NCBI RefSeq assembly: GCF_014650995.1
Contig: NZ_BMWA01000002.1
Coordinates: 377,821-441,820, forward strand
DNA length: 64,000 nucleotides
Reading direction: 5' to 3'
Source of the DNA: Streptomyces viridiviolaceus
GTDB taxonomy: Bacteria; Actinomycetota; Actinomycetes; Streptomycetales; Streptomycetaceae
Part shown: positions 1-7,766 of the stretch, piece after piece
How the letters are laid out: each line of letters starts with the position of its first letter
How positions within the stretch are numbered: position 1 is the stretch's first letter
Position numbers and translations under genes: made by a program
Notes under the pieces: generated by a model
Seen by the model: the letters and a program-made list of their open reading frames with translations, nothing else
Databases searched by the model: none
Told to the model about the DNA's origin: nothing

Positions 1-117
1 CGGGCGGGTCCGTCGTCCCGGTGTGTGGCTGACGCGTCGTGACGGCGGTGCGGGCCACGTCCCGGACCCGCGGAACCCGGCGGCCGTGGTCGCCGGCGGG
101 CCCGCCGCGACCGGCGC

Positions 118-933
118 TCAGGCGTCCCACGCCCCCGCCGTCGCCGCGTCCCGCACGTAGCCGCCGAAGTCACGCGGCGGGCGGCCCAGCACCTGCCGGA
201 CGCCGTCCGACAGGTGGGCGTTCCGCCCGTCGAGCAGGGACGCGAACAGGCCGACGAGGAACGCGGCCTCCTCGTCCGGCACCCCGAAGGCCGCCAGGTT
301 CGCGCCGTACTCCGCCGGTGACACCGCCCGGTAGGTCAGCGCCCGGCCCGTCTCCTTCGCGATCTCCGCCACCGCCTCCCCGAAGGTCAGCAGCCGCGGC
401 CCCGAGACCTCCAGCACCTGCCCGGCGTACCGGTCGCCGGAGGTCAGCGCCGCCACCACCACGTCCGCGACGTCCCGCGCGTCGACGAACGGCTCTTGGA
501 CCTCACCCGCGGGAAACACCAGCTCCCCCCGTTCGCGCAGCTCCGCCACCAGCGGACCCTCGCTGAAGTTCTGCGCGAACCACGCGGACCGCACGACCGT
601 CCAGTCCGCGCCCGCGTCGCGCAGCGCCTCCTCCGTGGGCCGCGCCTGCTCCTCACCCCGCGCCGACAGCAGCGCCAGCCGCCGCACACCGAGCCCCGCC
701 GCCTCCCGCGCCAGCGCACCGACCGCCTCCGCGGCGTCGGGCGCGCCGACGTCCGAGGGGTGGGCCAGAAAGGCCGCGTCCGCGCCGCGCAGGGCGTCCG
801 CCCAGGTCGACCGGTCCTGCCAGTCGAAGCCGCTCGCCCGGGACGCCGGCCGCACCGCCGCCCCGGCCGCCCGCGCCGCGTGCGCCAGCCGCCGTCCGAC
901 ACGCCCCGAGGCGCCCGTCACCACCACCGTCAT
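118..933 (-). CDS. NmrA-like NAD(P)-binding reductase
   Basis: Probable cytoplasmic NAD(P)H-binding oxidoreductase of the atypical short-chain dehydrogenase group (NmrA / quinone oxidoreductase 2-like), 271 residues. The N-terminus reads TVVVTGASGRVGRRLAHAAR, a Rossmann strand and glycine-rich turn (GASGRVG). The Ser-Tyr-Lys catalytic set of classical SDRs is not evident, as usual for NmrA-like proteins. The frame stays open upstream, but the ATG at 933 is chosen because GGAG lies six bases before it; an ATG at 954 is possible. It is divergent from the AraC-type gene at 1035, a common layout in which the regulator controls the reductase. Substrate unknown. Confidence 0.85.
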   Translation of the reverse strand: MTVVVTGASGRVGRRLAHAARAAGAAVRPASRASGFDWQDRSTWADALRGADAAFLAHPSDVGAPDAAEAVGALAREAAGLGVRRLALLSARGEEQARPTEEALRDAGADWTVVRSAWFAQNFSEGPLVAELRERGELVFPAGEVQEPFVDARDVADVVVAALTSGDRYAGQVLEVSGPRLLTFGEAVAEIAKETGRALTYRAVSPAEYGANLAAFGVPDEEAAFLVGLFASLLDGRNAHLSDGVRQVLGRPPRDFGGYVRDAATAGAWDA

Positions 934-1034
934 GTCCCGCTCCGTGTCCGTCATGGCTCCAGTCGACTGCCGGGCCGCGTGCGGGCCCATGGCCGAGCGG
1001 CTCGCCCCCATGCGCGTGCGTCTACGCTGACGCC

Positions 1035-1970
1035 ATGGACGCACTCGCCGGCCTCCTGGAGGGCCCCCGCGCCCGTGGCGCGTTCATGATCCGCGCCTGC
1101 TTCGACCCGCCGTGGGCCGTGCGCGTCGAGGACGAGGCACCACTGACGGTGATGCTGATGGTCCGCGGCGACGCGTGGATCGTGCCGGAGACGGGGGAGC
1201 GGGTGCGGCTGCGGGCCGGCGACCTCGCCGTCGCGCGCGGCCCGGACCCGTACACCTGCGCCGACGACCCGGGCACACCGCCGCAGGCGCTGATCCTGCC
1301 GGGCGGCGAGTGCAGCCATCCGGACGGACGTCCGCTGAACGGCTCGATGGACCTGGGCGTGCGCACCTGGGGCGACCGGACCGAAGGCGCCGCGGTGCTG
1401 CTGATCGGCACCTACCTCGTGCGGGGCGAGATCGGCGGCCGGCTGCTGGACGCGCTGCCGCCGCTGCTGTCCCTCACCTCCGACGTGTGGGACTGCCCGC
1501 TGACGCCGCTGCTCATGGCGGAGGTCACGCGGGACGAGCCGGGGCAGGAGGTCGTCCTGGACCGGCTGCTGGACCTGCTGGTCATCGCCGCGCTGCGGGC
1601 CTGGTTCGCCCGCCCGCAGGCCGAGGCACCCGCCTGGTACCGCGCGCTCGGCGACCCGGTCGTCGGCCGGGCGCTGCGGCTGATCCAGGCCGACCCCGCG
1701 CACCCCTGGACGGTGGCGTCCCTCGCCGCCAAGGCCGGGGTCTCCCGCGCCGCCCTCGCCCGCCGCTTCACCGAGCTGGTCGGCGAACCCCCGATGGCCC
1801 ACCTCACCGCCTGGCGTCTCGCCCTCGCCGCCGACCGGCTGCGCGACACCGACGACACCCTCGGCGCCATCGCCCGCCAGGTCGGCTACGGCAGCGCGTT
1901 CGCCCTGTCCACCGCCTTCAAGCGGGTGTACGGCGTCAGCCCGCAGGAGCACCGGACAGGGAGGGCGTAG
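1035..1970 (+). CDS. AraC-family regulator with cupin sensor
   Basis: Transcriptional regulator of 311 residues. The N-terminal half (about 1-180) is an AraC-binding cupin domain of the type found next to oxidoreductases (GDAWIVPETGERVRLRAGDL is a typical strand-turn-strand). Residues about 205-305 hold the two helix-turn-helix units, with SLAAKAGVSRAALARRF as the first recognition region and IARQVGYGSAFALSTAFKR as the second. The divergent reductase gene starting at 933 is the obvious candidate target; the gap between the two starts is about 100 bp and must hold both promoters. The ligand cannot be predicted from sequence. Confidence 0.88.
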   Translation: MDALAGLLEGPRARGAFMIRACFDPPWAVRVEDEAPLTVMLMVRGDAWIVPETGERVRLRAGDLAVARGPDPYTCADDPGTPPQALILPGGECSHPDGRPLNGSMDLGVRTWGDRTEGAAVLLIGTYLVRGEIGGRLLDALPPLLSLTSDVWDCPLTPLLMAEVTRDEPGQEVVLDRLLDLLVIAALRAWFARPQAEAPAWYRALGDPVVGRALRLIQADPAHPWTVASLAAKAGVSRAALARRFTELVGEPPMAHLTAWRLALAADRLRDTDDTLGAIARQVGYGSAFALSTAFKRVYGVSPQEHRTGRA

Positions 1971-1988
1971 CGGCGTAGCCTTGCCCGC

Positions 1989-2672
1989 GTGTACGCGGAG
2001 CGGGCGTCCCGGCTGGCCGGAGCGGTGGTGTGGACCAGCACCCCGTCCGGGTCCGGCACGGGACGCGTACTGCCCGACGGCTGCATGGACCTGCTGTGGA
2101 AGGAGGGCCGGCTGCTGGTCGCCGGCCCGGACACCCGCGCGTACGTCACCGAGGGCGCCCCCGCCCGCTGGGCGGGCATCCGCTTCCCTCCCGGCACCGC
2201 GCCCGCCCTGCTCGGCGTGCCCGCGCGGGAGCTGCGCGACCGGCGCGTCGACCTCGCCGACCTCTGGCCCGCCGCGGAGGTCCGGCGCGTCACGGCGCGC
2301 GTGAACGCGGCCGCCGACCCGGTGAGCGGCCTGGAGGAGGTGGCCCTGTCCCGGGCGGCGGACACCGAACCCCCCGACCCGCTGCTCCGCCGGATCGTGG
2401 CCGCCCTCGACGCGGGCCGCCCGGTCGCCGCCACCGCCGACGAACTCGGCGTCACCGCACGCCAGTTGCACCGCCGCTCGCTGGCCGCGTTCGGCTACGG
2501 GCCCAAGACGCTGGCCCGGGTGCTACGACTGCAGCGCGCGCTCACGCTGGCCCGCGGCGGCCTGCCCCTCGCGGAGACGGCCGCCCGGGCCGGGTTCGCG
2601 GACCAGGCGCATCTCACCCGGGAGGTCGGGGAGTTGGCCGGGGCCACGCCCGGGGAGCTACTCAGGCCGTAG
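1989..2672 (+). CDS. AraC-family regulator, short form
   Basis: Second AraC-type regulator, 227 residues, starting with GTG 18 bp after the previous stop, so probably co-transcribed with it. The N-terminal part (about 15-110, with [12 protein letters not shown] and [11 protein letters not shown]) matches the DUF6597-type sensor module often joined to AraC helix-turn-helix domains. Residues about 130-225 are the DNA-binding part ([20 protein letters not shown] and a second unit ending [20 protein letters not shown]). The 3' end overlaps the convergent VOC gene by 15 bp. Target unknown; the neighbouring VOC protein is a candidate. Confidence 0.82.
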   Translation: MYAERASRLAGAVVWTSTPSGSGTGRVLPDGCMDLLWKEGRLLVAGPDTRAYVTEGAPARWAGIRFPPGTAPALLGVPARELRDRRVDLADLWPAAEVRRVTARVNAAADPVSGLEEVALSRAADTEPPDPLLRRIVAALDAGRPVAATADELGVTARQLHRRSLAAFGYGPKTLARVLRLQRALTLARGGLPLAETAARAGFADQAHLTREVGELAGATPGELLRP

Positions 2673-3056
2673 CGGAGCGAACAGGTCGACGCCGTTGCCG
2701 TCCGGGTCGTTCAGCACGGCGTACCGCTGGCCCCAGAAGGCGTCCCAGGGCTTGAGTTCGCCGTGGCACCCGGCACCGGTCAGCTCCTCGTACAGGGCGT
2801 CCACCTCCTCGGGCGAGTCGCACAGCAGGGCGAGCGAGGACCGGGTCCCTCCGGCAGGCGGCTGCCACCCGGCGTGGAACGAACGGACCGTCTCCTCGGT
2901 GTCGAGCAGCAGCCGGATCCCGCCGGGCAGCTCGGCCTCGGCGTGCGGCTGCTCCTCGGCGCCCTCGGGGAAGGCGAAACCGAGGCGGCGGTAGAAGGTC
3001 ACGGAGGCGGCCATGTCGGAGACGACAAGGCCGATGGCGTTGAATCGTGCGGTCAT
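2658..3056 (-). CDS. VOC-family (glyoxalase-like) protein
   Basis: Small vicinal-oxygen-chelate fold protein, 132 residues, one beta-alpha-beta-beta-beta repeat pair. It begins [19 protein letters not shown] followed by FYRRLGF, the typical first strand and helix, and ends with a [13 protein letters not shown] strand carrying the usual C-terminal acidic metal ligand region. An upstream in-frame extension exists, but the ATG at 3056 fits the family start. Such proteins are bleomycin-resistance-like, dioxygenase-like or isomerase-like; the substrate cannot be told. It is convergent with the AraC gene and overlaps it slightly. Confidence 0.8.
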   Translation of the reverse strand: MTARFNAIGLVVSDMAASVTFYRRLGFAFPEGAEEQPHAEAELPGGIRLLLDTEETVRSFHAGWQPPAGGTRSSLALLCDSPEEVDALYEELTGAGCHGELKPWDAFWGQRYAVLNDPDGNGVDLFAPLRPE

Positions 3057-3128
3057 GCGGCCACCGTAGGCAGGGCGTGCGACGGACGTCTTGAAGGAAT
3101 CGGACACGCGCCTCGCGGTGGCGCTCGC

Positions 3129-3755
3129 TCAGCCGAACGACACCGGCCCCCGGGGCGAGTCCACCGTGCAGGACCAGCCCACCGGCCCGGCGGTCAGCGG
3201 CAGCGCGGTGCCGAGCGCGGACAGCAGCGGACGGAGGGCCGACGGGTCGGGGGCGCTCGCGGTCAGCTCCACCAGCGCGGTGACCGGCAGGTCCGCCGAG
3301 GGGTGGGGGGTGTCGCCCCAGTCGATGAGGAAGGGCACGAGCCCCGAAGGGTCGGAACCGCCGTCGGTCAGACGCCACCGGAGCAGTGTCCCGTCGGGCC
3401 GGCGGCGGCTCATCGGACGCACCGGGCCGGTGTCGTGGCCGTGGGCCCGGGCCGCCGCCACCGCCGCGTCCAGGTCGGGCGGGCGGATCGCCCAGGTCAC
3501 GATCCGCGGCGCGGTCAGCTCGTCGACACCGAACGGGCGCGGCTCGTCGGGCTCGGACTGCTCCGGGTCGGGGCCGATGATCTCCAGGTAGCCGGTGCCG
3601 CCCAGCGACACCAGGTGGTTGCGGGTACCGCGGCCCACGTGCACACCGCCGGGGGCGGGGGCGACGCCGGTGCGCCGGGTGAAGTCGGCGACGGTCGCGG
3701 CGAGGTCGGGGGTCGCCAGGACGAGGTGGTCCAGCAGGGCGGGAAGGGCGTTCAC
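3129..3755 (-). CDS. VOC-family protein, larger glyoxalase-like type
   Basis: Protein of 208 residues starting at GTG 3755 (NALPALLDHLVLATPDLAA). This is the pattern of the larger glyoxalase-like (Glyoxalase_3) group: HLVLATPDL strand, a central NHLVSLGGTGYLEIIGPDPEQ segment, and a second half with DWGDTPHPS, a motif usual in this group. A longer open frame upstream runs through the divergent lipoprotein gene and is not believed. It is not obviously in an operon with the VOC gene at 2658-3056, being separated by about 70 bp on the same strand. Function unknown, probably a small-molecule enzyme. Confidence 0.78.
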   Translation of the reverse strand: MNALPALLDHLVLATPDLAATVADFTRRTGVAPAPGGVHVGRGTRNHLVSLGGTGYLEIIGPDPEQSEPDEPRPFGVDELTAPRIVTWAIRPPDLDAAVAAARAHGHDTGPVRPMSRRRPDGTLLRWRLTDGGSDPSGLVPFLIDWGDTPHPSADLPVTALVELTASAPDPSALRPLLSALGTALPLTAGPVGWSCTVDSPRGPVSFG

Positions 3756-3815
3756 CGCGCCGAGCGTATGCGGTCCGGGCCCGTACGGGACACGCCCGTG
3801 CGGCAGGATGGCCGC

Positions 3816-4457
3816 ATGACACGTGCCGCGCGCGTCCTGCCGCTGTTGCTGCCGGCCCTGCTGCTGCTCGCCGGCTGCGGTACCGAGAAGGCGGCCTCCG
3901 ACCCGGCCGCCGGTGCCTCTCCCGCCGCCGACCACGGCGAACTCGACGCCCGGGCGAGGGCGCTGGGCGTGGCGCCCGAACTCGTCCACGTCACCGAGGC
4001 CCCCGGTTTCACCCTGGCCCAGCAGTCCGTCGGCGTGCTGGGCGACGACGGATTCTCCGCCACCTACGTCTCACGGAAAACGGGCGCCCAGCTCCGCCTG
4101 TCCGTCGACCGGGGTTCGATCACCGCGGACACCTGCCCCGCCCAGCCGGTCGGCGACATGGCCGGGGAGCGCACCGCATGCGTCCGCGACGGCGACGCCT
4201 GGTACCGCACCGGCGCCGGACGTCACGAGTACGCCCTGCCGGAGGACGGGTACGTGGTGCGGGTCTCCGGGGAGACGGACGCCGTACCGCGCGACGTCCT
4301 GCGCGCCGCGGCCGGGGCCGTCCACCGGCCCGACGCCGCCGAGGCCGCCGCCCTCCTGCCCTCCGTCGCCCCCGAGCGCACCGCGCCCGTGGAGCGCGGG
4401 GACCTGCCGCCGATCGGCGACGGGGCGCCCGACAACGACGCCGGAGCGGGCGGCTGA
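3816..4457 (+). CDS. Putative lipoprotein
   Basis: Secreted lipoprotein of 213 residues. A short basic start (MTRAARV) leads into a hydrophobic stretch of leucines and alanines ending in the lipobox LLAG followed by Cys21. After cleavage the mature protein would be anchored to the outer face of the membrane. The body (about 45-195) looks like a globular extracytoplasmic domain with two Cys residues (near the TADTCPAQPV and ERTACVRDGD segments) that could form a disulphide. No enzyme motif seen. It is divergent from the VOC gene starting at 3755, with only 60 bp between the starts. Confidence 0.8.
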   Translation: MTRAARVLPLLLPALLLLAGCGTEKAASDPAAGASPAADHGELDARARALGVAPELVHVTEAPGFTLAQQSVGVLGDDGFSATYVSRKTGAQLRLSVDRGSITADTCPAQPVGDMAGERTACVRDGDAWYRTGAGRHEYALPEDGYVVRVSGETDAVPRDVLRAAAGAVHRPDAAEAAALLPSVAPERTAPVERGDLPPIGDGAPDNDAGAGG

Positions 4458-4474
4458 CGGCCCGGCCCGGCCGC

Positions 4475-4487
4475 GGAAAGCGCTTCC
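4475..4487. promoter_or_regulatory. Possible LacI-type operator
   Basis: The sequence GGAAAGCGCTTCC, imperfectly palindromic around AGCGCT, resembles operators of LacI/GalR-family repressors. It lies 160 bp upstream of the carboxylesterase start, in the only intergenic space on that side. No LacI gene is in the window, so this is weak evidence. Confidence 0.25.
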
Positions 4488-4649
4488 CGCTCCCGGTGCG
4501 TGCCGCGACCCGGCGTGAAGCGGGGGAATGCGGCCGATCCCGTCGTCCCCCGAACGGGCGACTGGGACCGTTGTGCGGCGGAATACCGCCGAGCTTCGTG
4601 TTGCTCTGTTCTTACCGGTGCACGAGCGCGCTGAAGGGCTGGTGGGCGT

Positions 4650-6161
4650 ATGACGGCAGGCCAGGAATCCCCCGTGGTCAGCACGCCGCACGGCGCGGTA
4701 CGCGGCAGATGGGAACACGGCGTCGCGGTGTTCCGGGGCATCCCCTACGCGGCACCACCGTTCGGCCCCCGACGGTTCCGCCCGCCCGTTCCGCCCACCC
4801 CCTGGGACGGGGTGCGCGACGCGGGCTCCTTCGGGCCGACGGCGCCGAAACCGCCGTACTCCGAAGCCTTCGCCCAGTACCTCGCCGACCCCGTCGTGCC
4901 CGGCGACGACTGTCTCAACCTGAACGTGTGGACCCCCGAGCCCGGGCCGGGCGCACGGTTGCCGGTGCTGGTGTGGCTGCACGGCGGTGCCCTCACCAGA
5001 GGCTCGTCCGCCGTGCCCGTGTACGACGGCCGCACCTTCGCCCGCGACGGCGTCGTCTTCGTCTCGGTCAACTACCGCCTGGGGGTCGAGGGCTACGGTC
5101 TGTTCCCGGACGCCCCCGCCAACGCCGGCCTGCGCGACCAGCTCGCCGCCCTCCAATGGGTGCGCGCCTCGATCGCGGCCTTCGGCGGCGATCCGGACCG
5201 CGTGACACTGGGCGGCCAGTCGGCCGGGGCCATCAGCACCGGCGCCCTGATCGCCGCCCCGCAGGCCCAGGGCCTGGTCCGGCGGGCGGTACTGCAGAGC
5301 GGCGCGCCCGAGGCGTCCGACCGGGACAAGGTGCGCCGGATGGTGCGCCGCATCGCGACCCGGCTGAAGATCCCCGCCACCGCCGAGGCGTTCGCCGAAG
5401 CCGACCGAGACCTGCTGCTGCGCGCCCAGGGCGAGGCCGGCCGGCTCAGCAGCCCGGTGCTCGGCGGCCCCGCCTTCGGGATCGTCGTCGACGACGACCT
5501 CGTACCCCGCGACCCGCTGGAGGCGCTCACCGAGGGTGGCGCCGCCCCTGGTGTCGAACTGCTCATGGGCTGGACCCGCGACGAGTACCGGCTGTGGCTG
5601 GTGCCGGGCGGGCTGCTGGAGCGCGTCGACCGGCTCGGCCCGGTCGCCCTGGCCGCCGCCAGGGCCCGCTGCCACTGCGGCCACGAGGTGGTCCGCGGTT
5701 ACCGCGACCTGCACCCCGAGGCCGGTACCGCGGAGACCGTCGGGCAGCTGGTCACCGACCACCTGCTCCGCATCCCGCTGCACCGCCTCGCCGACGGCCG
5801 TACGGCGCCCTCGTACGTGTACGAGTTCACCTGGCCGTCACTGCTGCCCGGCCTCGGCTCCTGTCACGCGCTGGAGCTGGGCTTCGTGTTCGACACGGGG
5901 GATGTGCCGGAGTCCCGCAAGCTCGCCGGAGAGGGAGCCCCTCAGGAGCTGGCCGACACGATGCACTCGGCCTGGGTGCGGTTCGCCACCGAGGGCGACC
6001 CGGGCTGGCGGCGCTGGGACCCCTCGCACCCGATCCGCGTCTTCGACGCCGCCCCGCCGCTGACCACGTACGGCCTGCGCGACCGCGAGCTGGCCCTGTG
6101 GACGGCCGACACCGCCGTCACCGCGCCAGGCGCAGGAAGGCGGTCCAGGCTTCGGGGGTGA
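4650..6161 (+). CDS. Type B carboxylesterase
   Basis: Alpha/beta hydrolase of the carboxylesterase type B family (pnbA-like), 503 residues, close to the usual 490-510. The N-terminus has the family strand VFRGIPYAAPPFG; PVLVWLHGGAL is the oxyanion-hole segment; GDPDRVTLGGQSAGAIS gives the nucleophile elbow with Ser near residue 191; SCHALELGFVF supplies the usual catalytic His region. No signal peptide is seen, so it is probably cytoplasmic. It would hydrolyse carboxylic esters; the physiological substrate is unknown. Its last 44 bp overlap the end of the convergent DUF397 gene. Confidence 0.9.
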   Translation: MTAGQESPVVSTPHGAVRGRWEHGVAVFRGIPYAAPPFGPRRFRPPVPPTPWDGVRDAGSFGPTAPKPPYSEAFAQYLADPVVPGDDCLNLNVWTPEPGPGARLPVLVWLHGGALTRGSSAVPVYDGRTFARDGVVFVSVNYRLGVEGYGLFPDAPANAGLRDQLAALQWVRASIAAFGGDPDRVTLGGQSAGAISTGALIAAPQAQGLVRRAVLQSGAPEASDRDKVRRMVRRIATRLKIPATAEAFAEADRDLLLRAQGEAGRLSSPVLGGPAFGIVVDDDLVPRDPLEALTEGGAAPGVELLMGWTRDEYRLWLVPGGLLERVDRLGPVALAAARARCHCGHEVVRGYRDLHPEAGTAETVGQLVTDHLLRIPLHRLADGRTAPSYVYEFTWPSLLPGLGSCHALELGFVFDTGDVPESRKLAGEGAPQELADTMHSAWVRFATEGDPGWRRWDPSHPIRVFDAAPPLTTYGLRDRELALWTADTAVTAPGAGRRSRLRG

Positions 6162-6297
6162 CGGTGAGGTGGGGGGTGGCGGGGGTCTTGGAGTCGCGGA
6201 CGTGGATGGTGGCGGGCTGGAATGCGACTTCGAGGCAGGCGCCGCCTTCACTGCCGCTATAGCTGGACTTGAACCATTCGAGCGCGGTGCCGGTCAT
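6118..6297 (-). CDS. DUF397 small protein
   Basis: A 59-residue DUF397 protein: WFKSSYSGSEGGACLEVAF and VRDSKTPATPHLTVTPEAW are the two signature blocks. Such proteins are encoded next to XRE-DUF5753 regulators throughout Streptomyces and are thought to act with them in developmental or antibiotic regulation. Here its ATG overlaps the stop of the regulator by four bases (ATGA), implying translational coupling. Its 3' end overlaps the carboxylesterase end. Biochemical function unknown. Confidence 0.9.
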   Translation of the reverse strand: MTGTALEWFKSSYSGSEGGACLEVAFQPATIHVRDSKTPATPHLTVTPEAWTAFLRLAR

Positions 6298-7127
6298 GCT
6301 TCTCCCAGAAGACGGTCCAACAGGTCCCTCGTGTCCTCGGTGTTGAGGGCCTGCGTCCGCAGCATCGCATACTTCTGTGTCAGGATCCCCACCCCGTCGG
6401 GGTCGGCGATCAGTTGGCTCCCCCGGTGCGTCTCGGTGTACGCGAGTCGCTGGTGTTCGGGCGTCTCCAGCAAAATGAACGGACCGTCGAGGCCCGCGTG
6501 CGAGGTGCGGCCCAGAGGCAGGATCTGCAATGCGATCCCGGGCATCTCGGCGTACTCGCGTAGGTGCTGCACCTGTTCGGCATAGACGCCTCGTCCGCCG
6601 AGGTGGTCCCGTAGGGCCGCCTCCCAGATCACGAAGCTGGCCGTCGGAGGCACCCTCCGGTGCAGTAACTCCCGCCGTTCGATGCGGGCGGCCACCAGTT
6701 GCTCGATCTCGTCCTCGTCGTAGACCGGTACGCGACTGCGAAACACCGCTCGGGCATACGCCTCGGTCTGGAGCAGGCCCGGGACGACCAGCCCCTCGTA
6801 CCACGAGATCGCGATGGCTTCCCGCTCCCGGTCCAGGTACTCCTCCGCCCACAGCGGTACCAGATCCACCTCCGGCATGTATTTCAGGGCAGCACTCAAC
6901 GCGCCTTTCGTGTCGAGGAGTTCGTCGAGCTGTTCGGCGAGATCGGGCTTCAGTGGGCGTCTGCCCTGCTCGATCGAAGCGATCTGCTGCTCGCCGACGA
7001 CGAACCGTTCGCCCAGCGACCTCTGTGTGTACCCGGCCGCCTCTCGGTGCAGCGCGAGCAGCGCACCCACCATCTTCATCGCCGAGGCGTTCCGTCGTGC
7101 CCGTCGTGACCGTGTCGTCGTGCCCAT
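6294..7127 (-). CDS. XRE-family regulator with DUF5753 domain
   Basis: DNA-binding regulator of 277 residues. Residues about 15-70 form an XRE helix-turn-helix (LGERFVVGEQQIASIEQGRRP), and about 95-270 form the DUF5753 domain (WYEGLVVPGLLQTEAYARAV is its hallmark, followed later by PFILLETPEHQRLAYTET). Start chosen at ATG 7127; the frame is open further upstream into the divergent ATPase gene. With the DUF397 gene downstream and the ATP-binding protein upstream it forms the three-gene cassette typical of WhiJ-like loci in Streptomyces, probably involved in developmental control. Confidence 0.9.
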   Translation of the reverse strand: MGTTTRSRRARRNASAMKMVGALLALHREAAGYTQRSLGERFVVGEQQIASIEQGRRPLKPDLAEQLDELLDTKGALSAALKYMPEVDLVPLWAEEYLDREREAIAISWYEGLVVPGLLQTEAYARAVFRSRVPVYDEDEIEQLVAARIERRELLHRRVPPTASFVIWEAALRDHLGGRGVYAEQVQHLREYAEMPGIALQILPLGRTSHAGLDGPFILLETPEHQRLAYTETHRGSQLIADPDGVGILTQKYAMLRTQALNTEDTRDLLDRLLGEA

Positions 7128-7212
7128 GCGGTCGAACTCCCCACCCGCGCGCGTACCTTCACCATCGCGGACCCGTACGAACCAGCTGTACGGGCGCACG
7201 TACTGTCTCATG

Positions 7213-7656
7213 ATGGCCACGCAGCGTGACACTCGTCACGTGAACGACGAAACTCAACCCCCGTCCCCGCGCGAGCGGTTCTACCGGCGTGAACGCCAAT
7301 CCGTGCCGGCTGCCCGCGCGTTCGCACGCCAGGCGCTCGGCGACTGGGGCATGCGGGAACGGGCGTACGACATCGTGCTCTGCGTCAGCGAACTCGTGAC
7401 CAACGCCCTCGTGCACGGCGTGCCGCCCGGCCGTGGCTTCCTGCTGCGGCTGCTGCCGTACGGCGACGGCGTGCGGGTGGAGGTGCACGACAGCGGGCAC
7501 GGAGTCCCCGCCGTACCGCAGGGCGAGGGCCCGGAGCCGGGTGAGGGCGGGCGCGGGCTGCTGCTCGTGTCGGAGCTGGCGGACAAATGGGGCGTGGGGG
7601 AGCGGGACCCGGGGAAGATCGTGTGGTGCGAGTTCGCTGGTCAGCCGCATTCTTGA
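7213..7656 (+). CDS. ATP-binding anti-sigma-like protein (HATPase_c)
   Basis: Protein of 147 residues with a GHKL ATPase fold like anti-sigma factors of the SpoIIAB/RsbW type: the N-box CVSELVTNALVHG, then VEVHDSGHGVP, then GRGLLLVSELADKWGV. Streptomycetes carry dozens of such single-domain kinases. It is divergent from the XRE gene, with an 85 bp gap. An ATG at 7210 and a GTG at 7240 are alternative starts. Partner protein unknown; association with the adjacent XRE/DUF397 pair is inferred from recurring synteny. Confidence 0.87.
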   Translation: MATQRDTRHVNDETQPPSPRERFYRRERQSVPAARAFARQALGDWGMRERAYDIVLCVSELVTNALVHGVPPGRGFLLRLLPYGDGVRVEVHDSGHGVPAVPQGEGPEPGEGGRGLLLVSELADKWGVGERDPGKIVWCEFAGQPHS

Positions 7657-7766
7657 TACCGGGCGAGTCACCCGAATGGCGGGGTAAACCGGCCGGGGTC
7701 GTACCGCCGTTCTACAGTCATTCCCGGTTACGCCAGAAAGGTGACTATTGGGGGGATGGAGCGAGC

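Noticed and set aside
951..2471. 506-codon minus-strand open frame opposite the two AraC genes
   Set aside because: It is a high-GC shadow: composition is Gly/Arg/Val-rich without any recognisable domain, while the plus strand encodes two clear AraC proteins.
4475..4487. CebR-type (cellobiose) operator
   Set aside because: The site lacks the flanking TGGGA/TCCCA of CebR boxes and no sugar genes are adjacent; kept only as a generic LacI-like site of low confidence.
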